Below, piece by piece: positions 35,995 to 50,000 of a stretch of DNA of 64,000 nt. The first letter of the stretch is position 1, and each line of letters starts with the position of its first letter. Source of the stretch: Neelides folsomi (Eukaryota > Arthropoda > Collembola > Neelipleona > Neelidae); assembly GCA_034687125.1 (NCBI GenBank), contig JAQGBZ010000015.1, positions 124,001-188,000 of the forward strand. Direction: 5' to 3'. Both the position numbers and the translations under genes were made by a program. The notes below the pieces were generated by a model that was given only the letters and a program-made list of their open reading frames with translations, was not told the origin of the DNA and ran no database searches.

Positions 35995-38900
35995 GTCAGT
36001 GATATATAAAATATAAATAATTCACTTTTTAGACAAATGGCTAAACTTATTTTTTTGACGGCTCGTGCGAAAAAGTTCATTTATGCCAAAGATTGCTCCT
36101 TTTTGATTGTGTTGTAAATGGGAAAATTTTTTGACACCCGTTGAGGATTTTCCCTCAATTTAACAGAGGATTTGAAAGTGCACAACCTTCGAACTTTGGT
36201 TTTCATTAAATTAATTGTTGGTTAATTGAAAAGAGATTTCCATCATTGTAATGAATAGTGAACGGAGTGAAATAGGGGCGAGTGGGTTATTCAAATGTCT
36301 AGTTGACCACACTAATTAACAATTAACTGTTTCCTTTCATTTCATTCCACTTGAAGTGGGTGGGAAATTGAGAACCGCTTTTTGCCATTTGGATCGGTAA
36401 ATTGTCATCAATTGGAAGGATTTCACAAATTTTCAATTTTATCTTTGTTCTCAATTCTCCAAGTATTTCATCAAGGGGATTTTAATTGATTTTTTCCTCC
36501 GTTTTTTCTTCCCCTATATAAACAGATAAAGAGATAGACGAGTGGAGATTGACAGTAAATTGACCTCTTTTAATGTCGTTACCTGTAGTGTGTTGTCACA
36601 AAGGTGGAATGAGTTTTAATTGGAGGTTAATTTTAAATAAAAAAGACCCTTAAAAGACCTTTTAAAAAGGGTTGAGAGGAAGACGGGTGAAGGATGGTGA
36701 TGTATGGGAAGGAGGTGAGAAAGGAGCTTATTCAAATCCGACCAGGTGTCATAACAAAGTTATTCCTTTTTCAATTCTCGTGGGCTCCTCCATGGGATTT
36801 CTATTAAATATACGTGGGAGCTTGGAATTTGGTGAAGGCGACGGCGACGGAGCCGTCGAACGGCACACAATCATAATCCCCGTCTGACTCCCTGCAACAA
36901 CCACCGTCTTATTTTCCCACTTCTTCCAAGACGGATAGTTATTCAATGGGAATATGGAAAAGAAAAAGAACTCATTGTTTGACCCTTCTCAATATTTTAT
37001 TTATTATTCCTTTTAACCACAAGAGATGTTTTTCGACCAAATTCTCTCTGAAGCTTTTATTCATGCTTAATTGAATCTTTAACATTTTTGTTATTATTCA
37101 TTTTCCTTATTATTTAACTTAAAGTTAGAGTGTTATATTTTCTTTTTTATATACGATTTTCCATTCATTGCTCCCTCAACTGTTGGAATTAATTATTGTA
37201 GACGACAAAGACAACTGACGACAAAGGGAATTATGTAGGATTATATTAAGGATTGTAGGGAAATACCAATACAATTTAAGTGCAAAAGGGGTATTTTTTA
37301 TTTTAATAACTCAATCATTTCATGGAGGACTTAACCATTGCTCACCTGTCAAAATCGACTTTAATGGTTTATCCCCTCCTCCTCCATTTCTCTCTGGTTC
37401 GTTTTTCTCAAACCGCAATCATTTTCTTTTTCCTCATTTTCATGTGTGGTAATGTCCATTGAAATTCTTGTTCACAATTTACACTTACTCTGTACATAAA
37501 AATACACGAGTAAGAATTATCTATACTGATATACTGGACTGGGATATACTTCAGACTCAGATTTACTATCTTTGGTAGACGCTCTTCCCATAAAAACAAA
37601 TAATGGTACAATTTGAAGATTAGAGTCGTAATAGTGTATGCCTTTCCCTGTCATTTGTTTTTTATTAACAGAATCATATTTTCCATTTGATGGTCATTGA
37701 ATTGGAAGAGAACTCTTTGAGTGAATCTTTTCCAATGCATTTCTTTTTCTTGAGGCATGGTCATGAACGATATTATTATTTTTTATTATTGTTATTTAGC
37801 TTGTCGTTCGGAAAGCGTAATAAGGAGATAATTATTTATATGCGGATTTGATGCGCTGATTTATGATTAAGATATATTATGCATTGCCTTGTTAGCCAAG
37901 TCTGTCTGGGGTTTATGAATTAAACTGATGCATGAAAAGGAATTCATTATTTTATACTTGGCCAGCTAATTGGCATAAGAAAATCTGAGATTATTGAGGT
38001 AGTTAAATTGCGGTTCTTGTTTTTACTTTTTTATGATAAGTATATTTGAGAAGGATGGGATTTATAATAGTTATTAACTTATTAAAATATGCTTAACTAA
38101 TAAGAATAAGTATTGAGGTATTGAGACTTTGAACTGAGATTTTTGAGATTTAGTGAATGGCAGAGTAGTATTTAATTTATATCAGTATATAGGAAGTTAA
38201 TTCATGTAATTAAGAAAATTTATAAGAGTGGAATTGTGGTGATGGGGATAGACGGAACGAAGGGGTAAAGTATCCAGAACGAGGCGGGTGGGCCGGAGCT
38301 TCACAGGGATTTTTATACTCCTCCTTCTCTCATTACGACCATGAGAAAAATATATTTATTTAATTCATAATATTTAACTTTCTTGACTCATCTTTTATCT
38401 TATTAACAAGAGGAACAGCTTATAGTGTTTCTAGTGTTAAACTTGAACTTTTTGTTGTGACTTTATTTTTACATTTTTATGCTCATTAGAGTAATGTATA
38501 ATTAATTAATTAAAGTATGTAAATGTAAGTGACGGTTTGGAGTTGACTGAGAGCGGCTTTGAGTGGGATAGAGAAGTGTTTTGATAAGGAGACGGGTTCA
38601 GAAATATGAGCCAGAGGAAGAGGTGGGAAATGAAATGGGAATGAAAGGCGATTAGTTCCGCTCGTGAGTTCTGTCTCGTTGGGAAGGATGTTCGGTGTGG
38701 ATTATCAAGACCCTCCCGAGTTGTTTTTTCTAATTACATGTAATAATGAAAACACATAATAATAATATCATCCTTGGTTAAGTAAACTATGGAGAACTTG
38801 AGAACTTCCCTAATGGACCTTTTGATAGTAAACCTAACCTTCGACTCTGTGCCTTGAATTAATAATTGCAGATCCTCCGAATCGTAACAAATGGAGTAGG

Positions 38901-41900
38901 AGAGGAAAATGGCTTGTTACTCTTTCTTATTTCTTAACCCCTCTTTTTGGGTCTTTGAAGGAGGTGTCTCGTAACGAGATTAGCCCTTTTCTGTCTGCGA
39001 ACATTCATCAAAATATCATCGGAGCTTGGAGGAATATCAACTTACTTACTATTATTATTTTTCTATTTGCCCTTTGCACTCTCTGATAGGGTTTATGTAC
39101 ATTGTAGCAGAGTCAGTTACTTTTCCATTCCACTTCAAAGTTTCGGATTCCGAAAAGAAATAATATGTTGAATATGTTCAATTTATGTTCCCTTATCGTC
39201 TTCCCTCCTTAACATTTTTCCTATTGGGGCTATGGAGCAGAGAAGGTCTCGGGTTGTGCAGATTTTTTTTTACATTTCCATTTCCGCTCACTTCACACCT
39301 TCTTCACTTTCTAATGTTTGGCATAATGTAAATAATGGTAATGAATTAATGAGCGTTTGGGTAAATTGATTCTTGTGGATTAAAAAGTCGTGTAATTTGG
39401 GAATTGAAGTAGACGAGTTCCGGTTCGACGGAGATTGAACATGGAACATTAAATCGTAAAATTAATTATCTTATCTCTGAGGCATCTGTATATGAGAAAG
39501 GGAGGAGAAGCACTTGTAGATTCATATAAAATAATAACATTATATTAGCCGTATCATTATACGATGGTTTTTTATGTGAATAATTAAACATGTTTGCTTT
39601 TCTTGTAGGGAAGGAAAAGCCCCCCATTTTCGACCAGCAGCGGCCCTTCGAGTAATTACACACAAAGCAGCAAAAATGGCCACCATTCGTCCCTTAGACC
39701 AGACCCTGCTGCTTTCTTGGGCCTCGGTAAGTTCGATGTTCTTTAATTACACGCTTCATTTTAAAATTATTTTTATTTAATTACATTTTATACTGACTTC
39801 AATTTTCTTCGGAATATTTCTTGCAAAAGTTACTTTTTTTGTAAAAAAATGAAATTGAAGAAAATTGAAAAGTAAAATCGAAAACTTGATCAAAATCATT
39901 CACGGGTTTTTTGAAAATGTGGAAATGACTTTGAATGTAGTTGTAAGGATGAGCGATGGGTCTTTAAAACTTGATAATGGCATGACGGGGAGTAGGAAGG
40001 AGTTAAGCGGAGATGAGTGATTAAACGCACATGGAGATTTTACAATCTTCAAAGAGCTAATCATGATAATTAGGGGCCGAGTAATTGCAGCTTGACAACT
40101 TGATTACACCCTCCGCTTACTTTTTAATTGCGAAGGAATGCACTCAACGAGGGCCAATTTGATTATTAATATTAAAAAGTAGCCTTCTCGAGGAGGAGCC
40201 GAGGAAATCCGAATTGTTCAAGATATTTAATACAATTGACCATGCGGTTTGCTCTTACTTAGTTAGTGGGTTTGAAGAAGGGCACGGAAGGGTCATATGT
40301 TAATTCTATTTTTCCATTCATGGAAGGCTTTGGACTTTTGGAAAGATATTTTAAACATATACTTTTGGTTTTGGTCCAATATTTCTCAGTAAATTCTCTA
40401 TTATTATGAGATGGTAATGACAGTTTAAGTTGAAGAATTGAAGTGAGGACCTTAATCTTTAGTGGAAACACTGGGAGTGATAAGAATAGTGGAGACTGAC
40501 TGGACAAGAAGAGGGAGATAAGAAAGTCTTGATTTTGCATTACTCATTCACTTCCCTTGAGTCAGGTGTTTAGGTCGTGATCGTATGGGGACTTAAGGGA
40601 GGATTTGAGTGGAGGAACAAATAGGAGGCCAGATTGGAAATTGGTCAACGAAGGGCCGATGAGTGGGGGCTGACGTGAAGAAGGAGAATCCAAAGGTAGG
40701 AAAAGGGATGAAGGAATTCTCGAGGGTCTTGAACCCTTACGGGCATTTGGGACTCGCCAGTTCCAACTATAACTCTCGCTAAGGGCCCATTCTGGAGAGG
40801 AGGGCGAGGGGAGGGAGCTCAAGCTGGTTCTTTCCTTGGCCTCTGGTCAGGTTGTAAATTTTGTCCCGAGACAACCTACACGGATGGCAAGGTGTGAAAG
40901 GGCAAGGCAGCGGACGAAGGAGCCTCAAAATTACCTTAACAGAATTTTCGACCCATAGAGCCCCTTGGAAGAAGGGAAACGACTTGCCAGGATAACAAGA
41001 TTCCCACCCATTATGAGAACATTAGGGAGGAATGCCTTGGAATTATGAGGAAATGAATAAACTGGAACTTTTTTTTATATTTCTCCACGCCTTCTATATA
41101 ACATCTCCCCAATTACAATAGGGAGGAATTTAGGACTTTTCCTTTACAGCTGAAGATAATTTAAAAACTAATACAGTAAAGCTTAAATGGGAAAGAACAA
41201 GCTGAGATCTCTTGTAAAGATATTCCATTGGTGGAGCAAATGGACTTGAAATGGACATTGGTACACAAGTGTATGAGTAAATAGGAAAGTTGACTAGATT
41301 TACCATTGTTTGCTCTGTTTTTGAGAAATTGGGGAGGGTCTTTGAACAGACGTCGAAATGTGTTGTTTGAATGGGGATGATTTTATTAGGAGGTTTTCGG
41401 TTGTATCGGGCCGGAGGATCAGAATTGTGGAACAACATTCCAAGAACATCAAGACATTAGCTTGGAATTCACACGTTGCATACCGAGTGCCGAGAGGGGA
41501 ACGGAAAGAGACATGGAGAGATGAGGAGCATTTAGTGTGGAGATTCCAAACTCCCGGCAACTCCCGGGCCCGTCAGCTCGGTTTATTAAAGAGCGACAAC
41601 AAGTGAAGAGGGTCTGAGGAGGCAGAAGGTGAAGGGGGGATTTTTACATCTTCAGTCGGTGGAATTCGAAGCAACCCGACTCGGTGCTCGACATTTATTT
41701 CCATTGGGTTATTTTCGGTCTTCCGACCCATCGTCAACCATTTTCCCACATTCGACATTCCCTCCCATCGAATCCATTTCATTATTTATTTAATATTGAT
41801 GCCAAATTGCATCATTTAGACATGTTGAACATTTTTATTATAAAATAAAATATAACCAACTAAAATATTTCTATATGCATTTATTTATAAAAATGTACAA

Positions 41901-44900
41901 ATGAAACGTAGCAATAATGTAAGATAGGTATATTTTTATAGAGAATTGTTTTTGTAAGGACTCGTTTTTTTGGGTTTAAAAAAGGGCTATAAAGATTTGT
42001 GATCCTGGTTGACGCTGAATGTTCTGGATCGTCGAGTCGAGTTAAAATTGACATTTATATGGGTTTTAATAAGAGAGAGAGACGTACAAGCTGTTGTTTG
42101 ATTCTCACGGGGCAGATAATGGAGATTCCAAATTCCGATTTGTGATCCGTGAGTGATTGAAGAGACTGGTTTAGTAGTTCAGTAGTCGATCTCTCCTACC
42201 ACCAATTTCCCTCTCATATAAGGTCATTAGGGACGGGATTATTACGAGCCGTCCCTTTCCTCGTAATTGGTAATAAGTATAAGTTTGCTCATGATCGTTA
42301 TTCTGTAATTTCTTGTTCAATCGCTCCTTCATCTCCCCATCTTCACGTTCTGACAATGAGAGGGTCGTGTTTGGGCCAAGTTCTGATCTCTCACACACTT
42401 CTTGTCTATTTCAACCTCTTCCATGTAGAGACGGAATGTGTAAAAATGTGGAAATTGAAAGTGGAATTAATTCAGTTTCCGAAGAGGAGCGTCGCAGGGT
42501 CTGAGAGATCTTGAGGACGATATGCTGAGTTGTAGAGCCATTGGATTCCTTGTAATTGTGTTTGTTCTCCAGTGGATTGAGGATTGCATGTTGGAAACTC
42601 ATCACTTTCCTTGTCCCATGTTTGTTTGGATCAAGTGAGAGTCTTCTTTCGATTCTTTCCGTTTTTTAACAAGTAATTGTATCTTCGGTCTCCTCGTTAA
42701 AACACGGAGAGAAGAGGGAAGAAAATATATTATTCCCCACCTATATTTTACCTTTCTGTTTTTCAACCTCAAATATCAAGCATTTTGGGGGGAGGAAGTT
42801 TGAATTGAAAATGAAACTTTTTTTGTTTCTCTTTCTCTCAGCTGAACAAATTCTGTATATATCTCTTGTATATCTTAAGCTTGATCTTGAAGTGGAGCTT
42901 AAAATGAATCTTATGAATCTTGAAGAGACAGATGAAGAAATTGATTTAGAAATAATGGAAAGAAATTCACTGATAGCCATCTTTTGTGTCATTGAACATG
43001 GGTGTTTGTGGGGGAGCCGGAGGTTGTGTCTTTTGATTAGAAGTGAATTTAAAAGTAAATGAGTTGGTTTTGAAGCGAAACAATAATTTAGGGTTTAATT
43101 TTATTCCTTGGTGATTTGCATATGCCGTGTGGTGTGTTTTGTGTGGTGGAGTGAGAGAATAAGAATGAGGAGACGATGGAGAGGAGCGGAGAAGACAACC
43201 TTTGGAATCCCAACTTGTCAGCCCAAGAGGTGACTTATTGCATGTTTTAAATAAGGCATCTTTCCCTATCCAAACACAAATTTGTAGACGGTTGACTTGC
43301 CTAGTTAATTTTTTCCCACCACGTCATTCCAACAGATTGTGTTGTGTGTAAAGGTCTTTAGTTCCAACTAGTTGCTGTCTCTCAACTCCCTGTTTAACTC
43401 CTAGCCAGAAGATTCCTCTACCATTTATGAATCATTAGAATTCCGTCAGAATCTTGAAATTTTCATCATCGCCCTTCAGCCTGTTAATTGGCCGGTTTTG
43501 TTGGGATTTTCTGAAATTTAATTTAATACACGTTCTATGTAGACATACAACAGTATAAGTAAAATAGGAATTTGATGCGTAATTATTTAGTTATTTGACT
43601 TAATCAATTTCCCGATTGTTTGGATTGAAAGGACAACTTTTATTGGTTTAAAAATATGTATTGGCCATTGAGTAATGATTTTGTTTCATACATTGTTCGA
43701 TTAAATAATGTATTGAAGTTATTTTTACAAAGAGATTATTATTACTATTTGTGACCTCACGCTTTAGTTTATATCTTAACACATAACTCCTGTTTCAATA
43801 TTAACTCACTCTTATGAGTTAGAGCATGAAGGTGTATTGGAACATGCAAGTTTTACGATCAATGGAGTATAATATAATGAGAGTTAAATGGAAATTTGTT
43901 TGGTGATAGGAGGAATGGTCGAATTACATAGGAGAGGAGTAGGGAGTGATTAAGTTAATAGAATCCACGTTGATGGTTTTTATCCTGAGTGGATATTGAA
44001 AATGGGTGTGATTAGAGCTCGTATGTGCGAAGAGATGAATTAGCAGGGGCGAGAGGTTCTTCAATGTGATGTGAAATGATGATGAGGATGATGAGGCCGA
44101 TAATGACGAGGATAATATTATATAGATTCGAGTTTCAAGTTTTTTTACGCGCCTGCATTTGCTCTCCTCCCATTAGGTCTGAGGAGGCTCTTGAAGATAT
44201 GAGGGAAATATAAAGATAAGAACAACCATGATGATAAGTGACAGAGGAATGTGATTTGTAAGAACGGCCTCTATTGCCACCTTAAACACCTCGCTGACCA
44301 ACAAATGTCATTGAACAAACGGCTGGACATTTTTAAATGACCAGAAAGACGAAAGGGCATTTGGCCAAATACATTTTTTATATATTTTAAGTGAGGTTTT
44401 AAGTGGAGTTGCATAATATTGAATTATAGAGAACGGTGTTGGGGAATTTGGTCTTCTGGTATTCAGTAGGGAAGATGTGATATGTATTTAGTTGGGGATG
44501 TGTAGTTAGGAAGGATTTTTGAACGGGATGAGCGGGAGAGCGGATTGAACATGAGCATTTACATTACCTAGTTACTTATCTCCAGTACTAGGAGGTGGAA
44601 GGACGATGCGATAAACACGAAGATGAATAAGATGGGATGGGAGGATCAGTTTCGTACGTGCAGTGAGTCCCTGAGTCCCGACTCAGCCGAGGATTTCAAT
44701 TGAAGAAGCTTCTTTTTAACTCCCTCCCTATCTCTTCAGATGTGGATTTGATGGGCCTTATACGTTCATACTTGTCTTATATCTCCACAAGGGCCTTCTC
44801 TGGAATCCCTCGTAATAACCATGGTCTTGAATACATAGGAGGGAAAAGGGTGAAGGCTGAAGTGCATTGTTAAGGGATGTCAGACTTCTTCATCTCCATT

Positions 44901-47009
44901 CAATTCACTTTCTTATAGGCCCCTATGAAGGGACTTTTTTTACAAGGGCCCCATTCTCTTTTCAAGTGGAAGTCTTCGGACGCCTGACGCCCTCCTTGAG
45001 GATCGGGAAAATGAGCAGGTCCGTTTGTCTCTGCAGTCCAACTTCCAATGGGCACTGTAGGGAATATGGTAAAGAGAATTGTTTGAGAGCGTTGGAAGAC
45101 AAAGGCCCCGCATTCTCTTCTTCTCAGCTTTAATCGGCCTTCAAATGGCTCTCAATCCAAAGGATCTCGAGTTTAATTAGAAACAAATGAGTCTATTTCT
45201 GAAATGGATTACTTCCAGAATTCCTCCCTTTCTCGAGGTAGGTGGAAACGCGCGGAGAGAAGAATGGGAAAGGCGATGAAATTTGTGGCGGGCGGATAAA
45301 AAAAATCGTCTTATCTTTTAGCAAATCTTGGAAAGGCTGAGGCAAATTTGTAAGATTTCCCTCTGAGGATTTCTTTGTTGGAATTAAAATAGCAAAATGG
45401 CTTATTGGCTTATCTTGTGATGGATTTATTGTGTTTTTGAACCCGGCCTTCCAAGGGTGTCATAATTCTATTGGCAAAGGTGTTTCGAATGCATTTGGAA
45501 GGAGAAATCAATTTGAGATTTAAGTTTGGGCGTGTAAGGTCCAGTGACGAGTATGTAGATTTGAGATAAAGATTCGAGTAGATTCGAGAGGACGAGAGAT
45601 AAGAAGGAGAGAGGAGCTATTCAGAGCAAATGTTTAATCAGTTTCGACTCTCAAATGGAGAGGATAAATCCCAGAAATGTGACAATAGGTATCTAGTTAG
45701 AGGAAGAATGAGCCGTCGGGCGAGTCAGTTATTAAGGATCATATAGGGAATGGAGATTCCTTCATTCTCCAGGAGTCATCATCATCTACATGGCTAGTAT
45801 CAATACAAATAGACGGCGGAGTGAGAAGAGGCAGAGAGAGAGAGAAGTGAGAAGGAGAATAAGAGAAGGAATAAGTAGAATAGAGAAGAGATGGGCTCAT
45901 TTGAAATGCATCGAAGAGATGCAGCAGAGGAATGAAGCTTTCCAGCTCGTCTTCAGAGGAGGTTTGATCCTTTTGGATGGAACATGAGTTCGGCCATTCT
46001 TTGCTTTTTCTGCTGCTGGGGCTCCAGGGATGCTGAGTATAGGAGAATAGCCTTGGGTTGGAAGTTCGGAGAGGCTGACAGGTTCGAGGGGCCTTAGGGC
46101 AACACTTTCGCCTTGTTGTCAAATTAAAATAGAGAATTATGTTCCTCTCCGAACCATTATCTCATTTACTACGATTACACGTACTTGACTAAGGATGTTT
46201 GTCAGATCCAGAGAACCACCTTACTACCCAAACTATATATGACCAGCCTTTATTATTGTCAATAAATACAATACTGGGGCAAATATAAAATGTTTTAATA
46301 CAAAATTCTTATATTTGTTTAATGTTTATGGTTGTTTTATTATTTTTGCAATTTGGAATTTAAAAATTAATAGTTGTTAATAATTTGGGAATGATGCAAG
46401 AATTACTTTATAATTACAGTTTCAAGACGAGAGAGTTAATTATAGAAGTAATCTTCGATTTTTATATTTTTAATCTTGAGAAAAAAAATCATTTAAGTTT
46501 ATTAAGGGCTGAATAAATAAGAGCGGAAGAGGGCGGAATGGAATGGAAATCCTTGTTAATGTACAAGTTCCCATGTTCCATGTATTAAGAGGTTCGAGCC
46601 AAGGAAGATGATTTTGGATAAATTGAGGTGGGGGATGTGTAGAAACGCGCTGGGTTTCATTTGGTAATCTCTCCAGGCTTAACTAGATTCCTTTCTCTCT
46701 CTCATGTTTTTTGATGATGAGGGCCGTGATGGAGAGGAGAGTGGTGTGGTGATTGGCGTGATATGATTTTGATGAAGTTGAGGTGAAGCCGATCGAATGG
46801 AGGGTAATTTTCTAATAACGACCCGACTCCGTAATTGAGGGACGAGGGGCTCTCATTATTGACAGGTTTTTGTGTGCTTCTCTCCAGCTCCTTCAACCTC
46901 GTTTGTTTTAATTACAGGGAAGCTGGACGTTGGACATCCCTCTCTCAACTTACCTGGATATCACTTCCCAATTCCGCACTACTACGCGAATGGGTCGCCG
47001 CTACCAATG
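35797..47009 (+). CDS. pan: TCF/LEF transcription factor, pangolin type, amino-terminal part (partial)
   Basis: Nuclear DNA-binding factor that represses Wnt targets with Groucho and activates them when bound by beta-catenin/Armadillo. Coding exons on the plus strand are 35797-35994, 39609-39726 and 46918-47009, joined GT-AG in phases 0 and 1, giving 136 residues. The start MPHVS and the motif DEVKVFK followed by DEGE match the amino-terminal beta-catenin-binding region, with the acidic tail DDDKRDLIRATECDQ after it. Exon 2 is Ser-rich (SPPFSTSSGPSSNYTQSSKN) and exon 3 Pro/Gly/Tyr-rich (NLPGYHFPIPHYYANGSPLP), as in the TCF central region. The HMG box, which binds DNA, was not found and should lie beyond the right edge. 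The three extra residues CAE in the binding motif are unusual. Identity rests mainly on exon 1; a missed short exon between 36 and 46 kb is possible. Confidence 0.8.
35995..39608 (+). other. pan intron (3614 bp)
   Basis: Non-coding between the first and second coding exons. No additional exon or repeat was recognised. Confidence 0.7.
39609..39726 (+). CDS. pan: pan coding exon 2 (Ser-rich linker)
   Basis: 118 bp between TCTTGTAG and GTAAGT. It reads GRKSPPFSTSSGPSSNYTQS and ends HSSLRPDPAAFLGL in phase 1. Confidence 0.72.
39727..46917 (+). other. pan intron (7191 bp)
   Basis: Non-coding, increasingly purine-rich on the plus strand. It holds a short AG repeat at 45833-45845. No further exon was recognised. 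Confidence 0.65.
46918..47009 (+). CDS. pan: pan coding exon 3 (Pro/Tyr-rich linker)
   Basis: 92 bp between TAATTACAG and GTAAGC. Joined in phase 1 it reads GKLDVGHPSLNLPGYHFPIP followed by HYYANGSPLPM, ending in phase 0. The high codon GC contrasts with its flanks. Confidence 0.75.
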
Positions 47010-50000
47010 GTAAGCATCTTGCTCTGCATTCGGCGGCTATAAGATCATGAGATCTCCATGGGCCGGCGCGACAGACGCGTCCATCCGACGCGCCCCGCCC
47101 GCTATTCTTCTCCCTTCCCCGACTTCAATAGCCTTTTTTTGATTCATTGCATAGCATCCAGATCACACAATAACATTTTTAAAATCATACTGATAACCAG
47201 GATTTGAAATTCATATTATAATAAATACTTAATATGTATCAATTAATTCATTGAGACTAGACAACTAATTCTCATAGGATGGGTGAGGAAATGGATTTCA
47301 TTTATTTACATAAGGAATTGCTTGGCGTTTTACATGAATTGGATCGGTTATTTATTCATAATCTTCGGATGGAATGAAAGAGCGAACTGTGAGCGAGTGG
47401 ATATTATTAATGTAAATCAATGTGTGGGCGAATCTATCTATGGGAATGTGGCAGAGTAATAGCCCAGAGCTTGGAATGGAATTCCCTCATACATAGTCTG
47501 GCCCCAGTATAAATGAGGAGGAGAGAGGAATGTTGTTTTCGGTCCCTTTTTTCCAGGAGCCATTGAGGGTCTCCTTTGAGTACTTTGGGAGGAGTGGAGT
47601 AGAGGAAAGCCCTTTGTCTCCCAAGGGAGAGATAATGAATCAGGTGTGAAAACGAGAAAGGTGTATCGCGCAGAAAAACAAGCGTTGCTAATTGGGAAAC
47701 ATGCGATTCCCATCTGACTCACTGACTGAATTCGAGGGCTGAACACATCTCCTCAATGAGGAGTTGCGAGGAGTGGAGGACAATAAAAGACTGTCACTCC
47801 TTCCCCGGCCACTCGACCTTTTCACAATTGACGATTTGAATTCCCCCGGCAGTAACACGCGGAGACTTTTTGCTTCTTTATATATGTTATATTAACATTT
47901 TGTCTCTCTGTCTTGGAATGATTTGACGGAGGAATTCTAGTGGAGTTGAAAGTCCTCCTCAATTCTCGAGGAAAACAATGAGGATTTTTGAGTTGATCCC
48001 CTGAGGATCATTTTGTATTTGTCATCTGCCTGGAGAGCGGAGTTGTGGTTCCCCTGAGGAGCCATTGAGCCAACTTCATCCATTCTGCATCCATTCCTCA
48101 ATGATGAAGTGCAAATGGGATAGGAATTCAAATTCCGTCACACACACTCAATTTTTACATCTCTTTTTGCATAACTTTAGGGGTTGATATGAGGATTTAA
48201 ATGGGGAGAACCTAATGGAGAATTTGAAGAACCCAATGGAGGATTCAAAGGTGTAGGTGTTTATGCTCTGGAATAAAAGAGTAGGAGAGTTGACTTGCAG
48301 AGCGGAGTCAGTCAGTCATTGCATTTTTTGCGTCTCTTTTGAAAATGGGCTGGGCACCGCATGGGTGGAAGTACTGAGAGGATTCTTGGAGGAATTGGAA
48401 GCTCAAGGTGCTCCTTACAACTCCCTTTATTTTACAATCTCGAGGTCGTGAGGGAGATGTGGAAAAGAATTCCTCTCTACTTTAGGGAGGAATTGGACCC
48501 TTTTTACACTTATCAACTACTGGGGTTCTCCAAAGCGGATCATTTTTGATATTTATTGTCCGGGTTCTTGAGGTCGTTAGATTTTCATTTACTTGGATGC
48601 GGTGGCGCGGATTTTAAATCCATATTTCACGGTACGGTGTAGTGAAATGGAAAGTTATTATATAAACCATTTGAAGATGCATTTAGGTTCATTTGATTCC
48701 CTGACCTGACCCAAGAGGATTGAAAAGATCGAAATAGGCAAGGAGGGATATACAATAATAGCATGGAAAGGTCTTGAATTTCTTTATTTATATATTTCAT
48801 TCGATTCCCCCAGGACAGAAGTAGATATGAATGGATGTTCGTTTGTGTGTTTAGCAGTGGTGGGCAACGGCGGCGGTGTAATTGTCGGCAGAATGTGAAT
48901 GAATGGGGAAGAGCGGTCATGTCATGTTTTGGTTTTTGAAATACAAGCCCCGAACATTACTGGAGGTGTTCCATTGTGACGGCCTCTTTATGAACCGTTT
49001 TCATATTCCTCAATTATGTATCTCTGGGAGAACCTGTCGGAATAGAAGTATTATTATTTATAAAATGATAATGAACAAGGACTCATCCCAGACGATCATT
49101 TGTGAGTGTGTATTAATCTAATCTCCCCCAATCCCACTTTTTTTCTCTCCCTCTTCAAATTGTTGACTTCCGTTTAATTTCTTTACTAATAGTACGGAAC
49201 GCCTCCTTGAGCATGTTGAAAAGAGTCATAGGGCGGAGTGAGTTCTTTAAATGGAGAGGCAGAATGGATTTAGCCCTTTTGATCTCGAGATAAATTATGT
49301 AATAGAATTTTGTTATATTAAATATTTCAAGTTAGAATTTCATTTAAAGTTGTTTGTTTAAAGTTCTGTTTTTTTTATTTTTATTATCCTGGTGGTTTGA
49401 GTTGCAGTTGTTGGGTGTGAAGGTTTGAATGGAAGGGACGAGATTTGGGTGAAAGAAATAAGATGGTTTTAATAAGTAATGAGACTAAGTGACCATTTAT
49501 TTTCCATGGGAGGAAATGAAAGGTTTCGCCTCCTTGGGCGCATAATAAGGGAAATTGGTATAAAGCTTGGAGCTCAAGTGATGCGGAACTTGGAGTGTGA
49601 GGAGGGGAGTTATGGTGTTATGGCCATGTTAATTATAAGACCTTTATAGGATTTTTTGGGGTCGACTTATTTACCTAATGTAATTCCTATAACGAGGTTC
49701 TCCGCGAGTCTCAGGCTACGGCGGGCCTATTATTATACCATCCCGACCCTTCGACGGCCACCTTGTTCATCAGGAGACGACGAGAAGGGATCTTGGAAGT
49801 TGTTAGCGAGGACAAGGGTAGGCATTAGGGTCGTAAATTGTAATATTATTCTTCCCTTCCCCGTTGGAAATGGCAGGGCAGGTAGATTTAGGCCTTAAAT
49901 TACACTCAGAGGAAAACAATTAGATCCCCGGGGTGTAAATTGGAAAGGGGAAGATGGGAGAGAATATGCCTCGTTTCTGTATGTATTTGGAATTAGCCAA

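Noticed and set aside
45739-46122. 127-codon minus-strand open frame
   Set aside because: It is the complement of an AG-rich tract; its Ser/Pro-rich product reflects base composition.
46588-46605. GGTTCGAGCC, resembling a tRNA B box
   Set aside because: No A box at the right distance and no cloverleaf could be folded around it.
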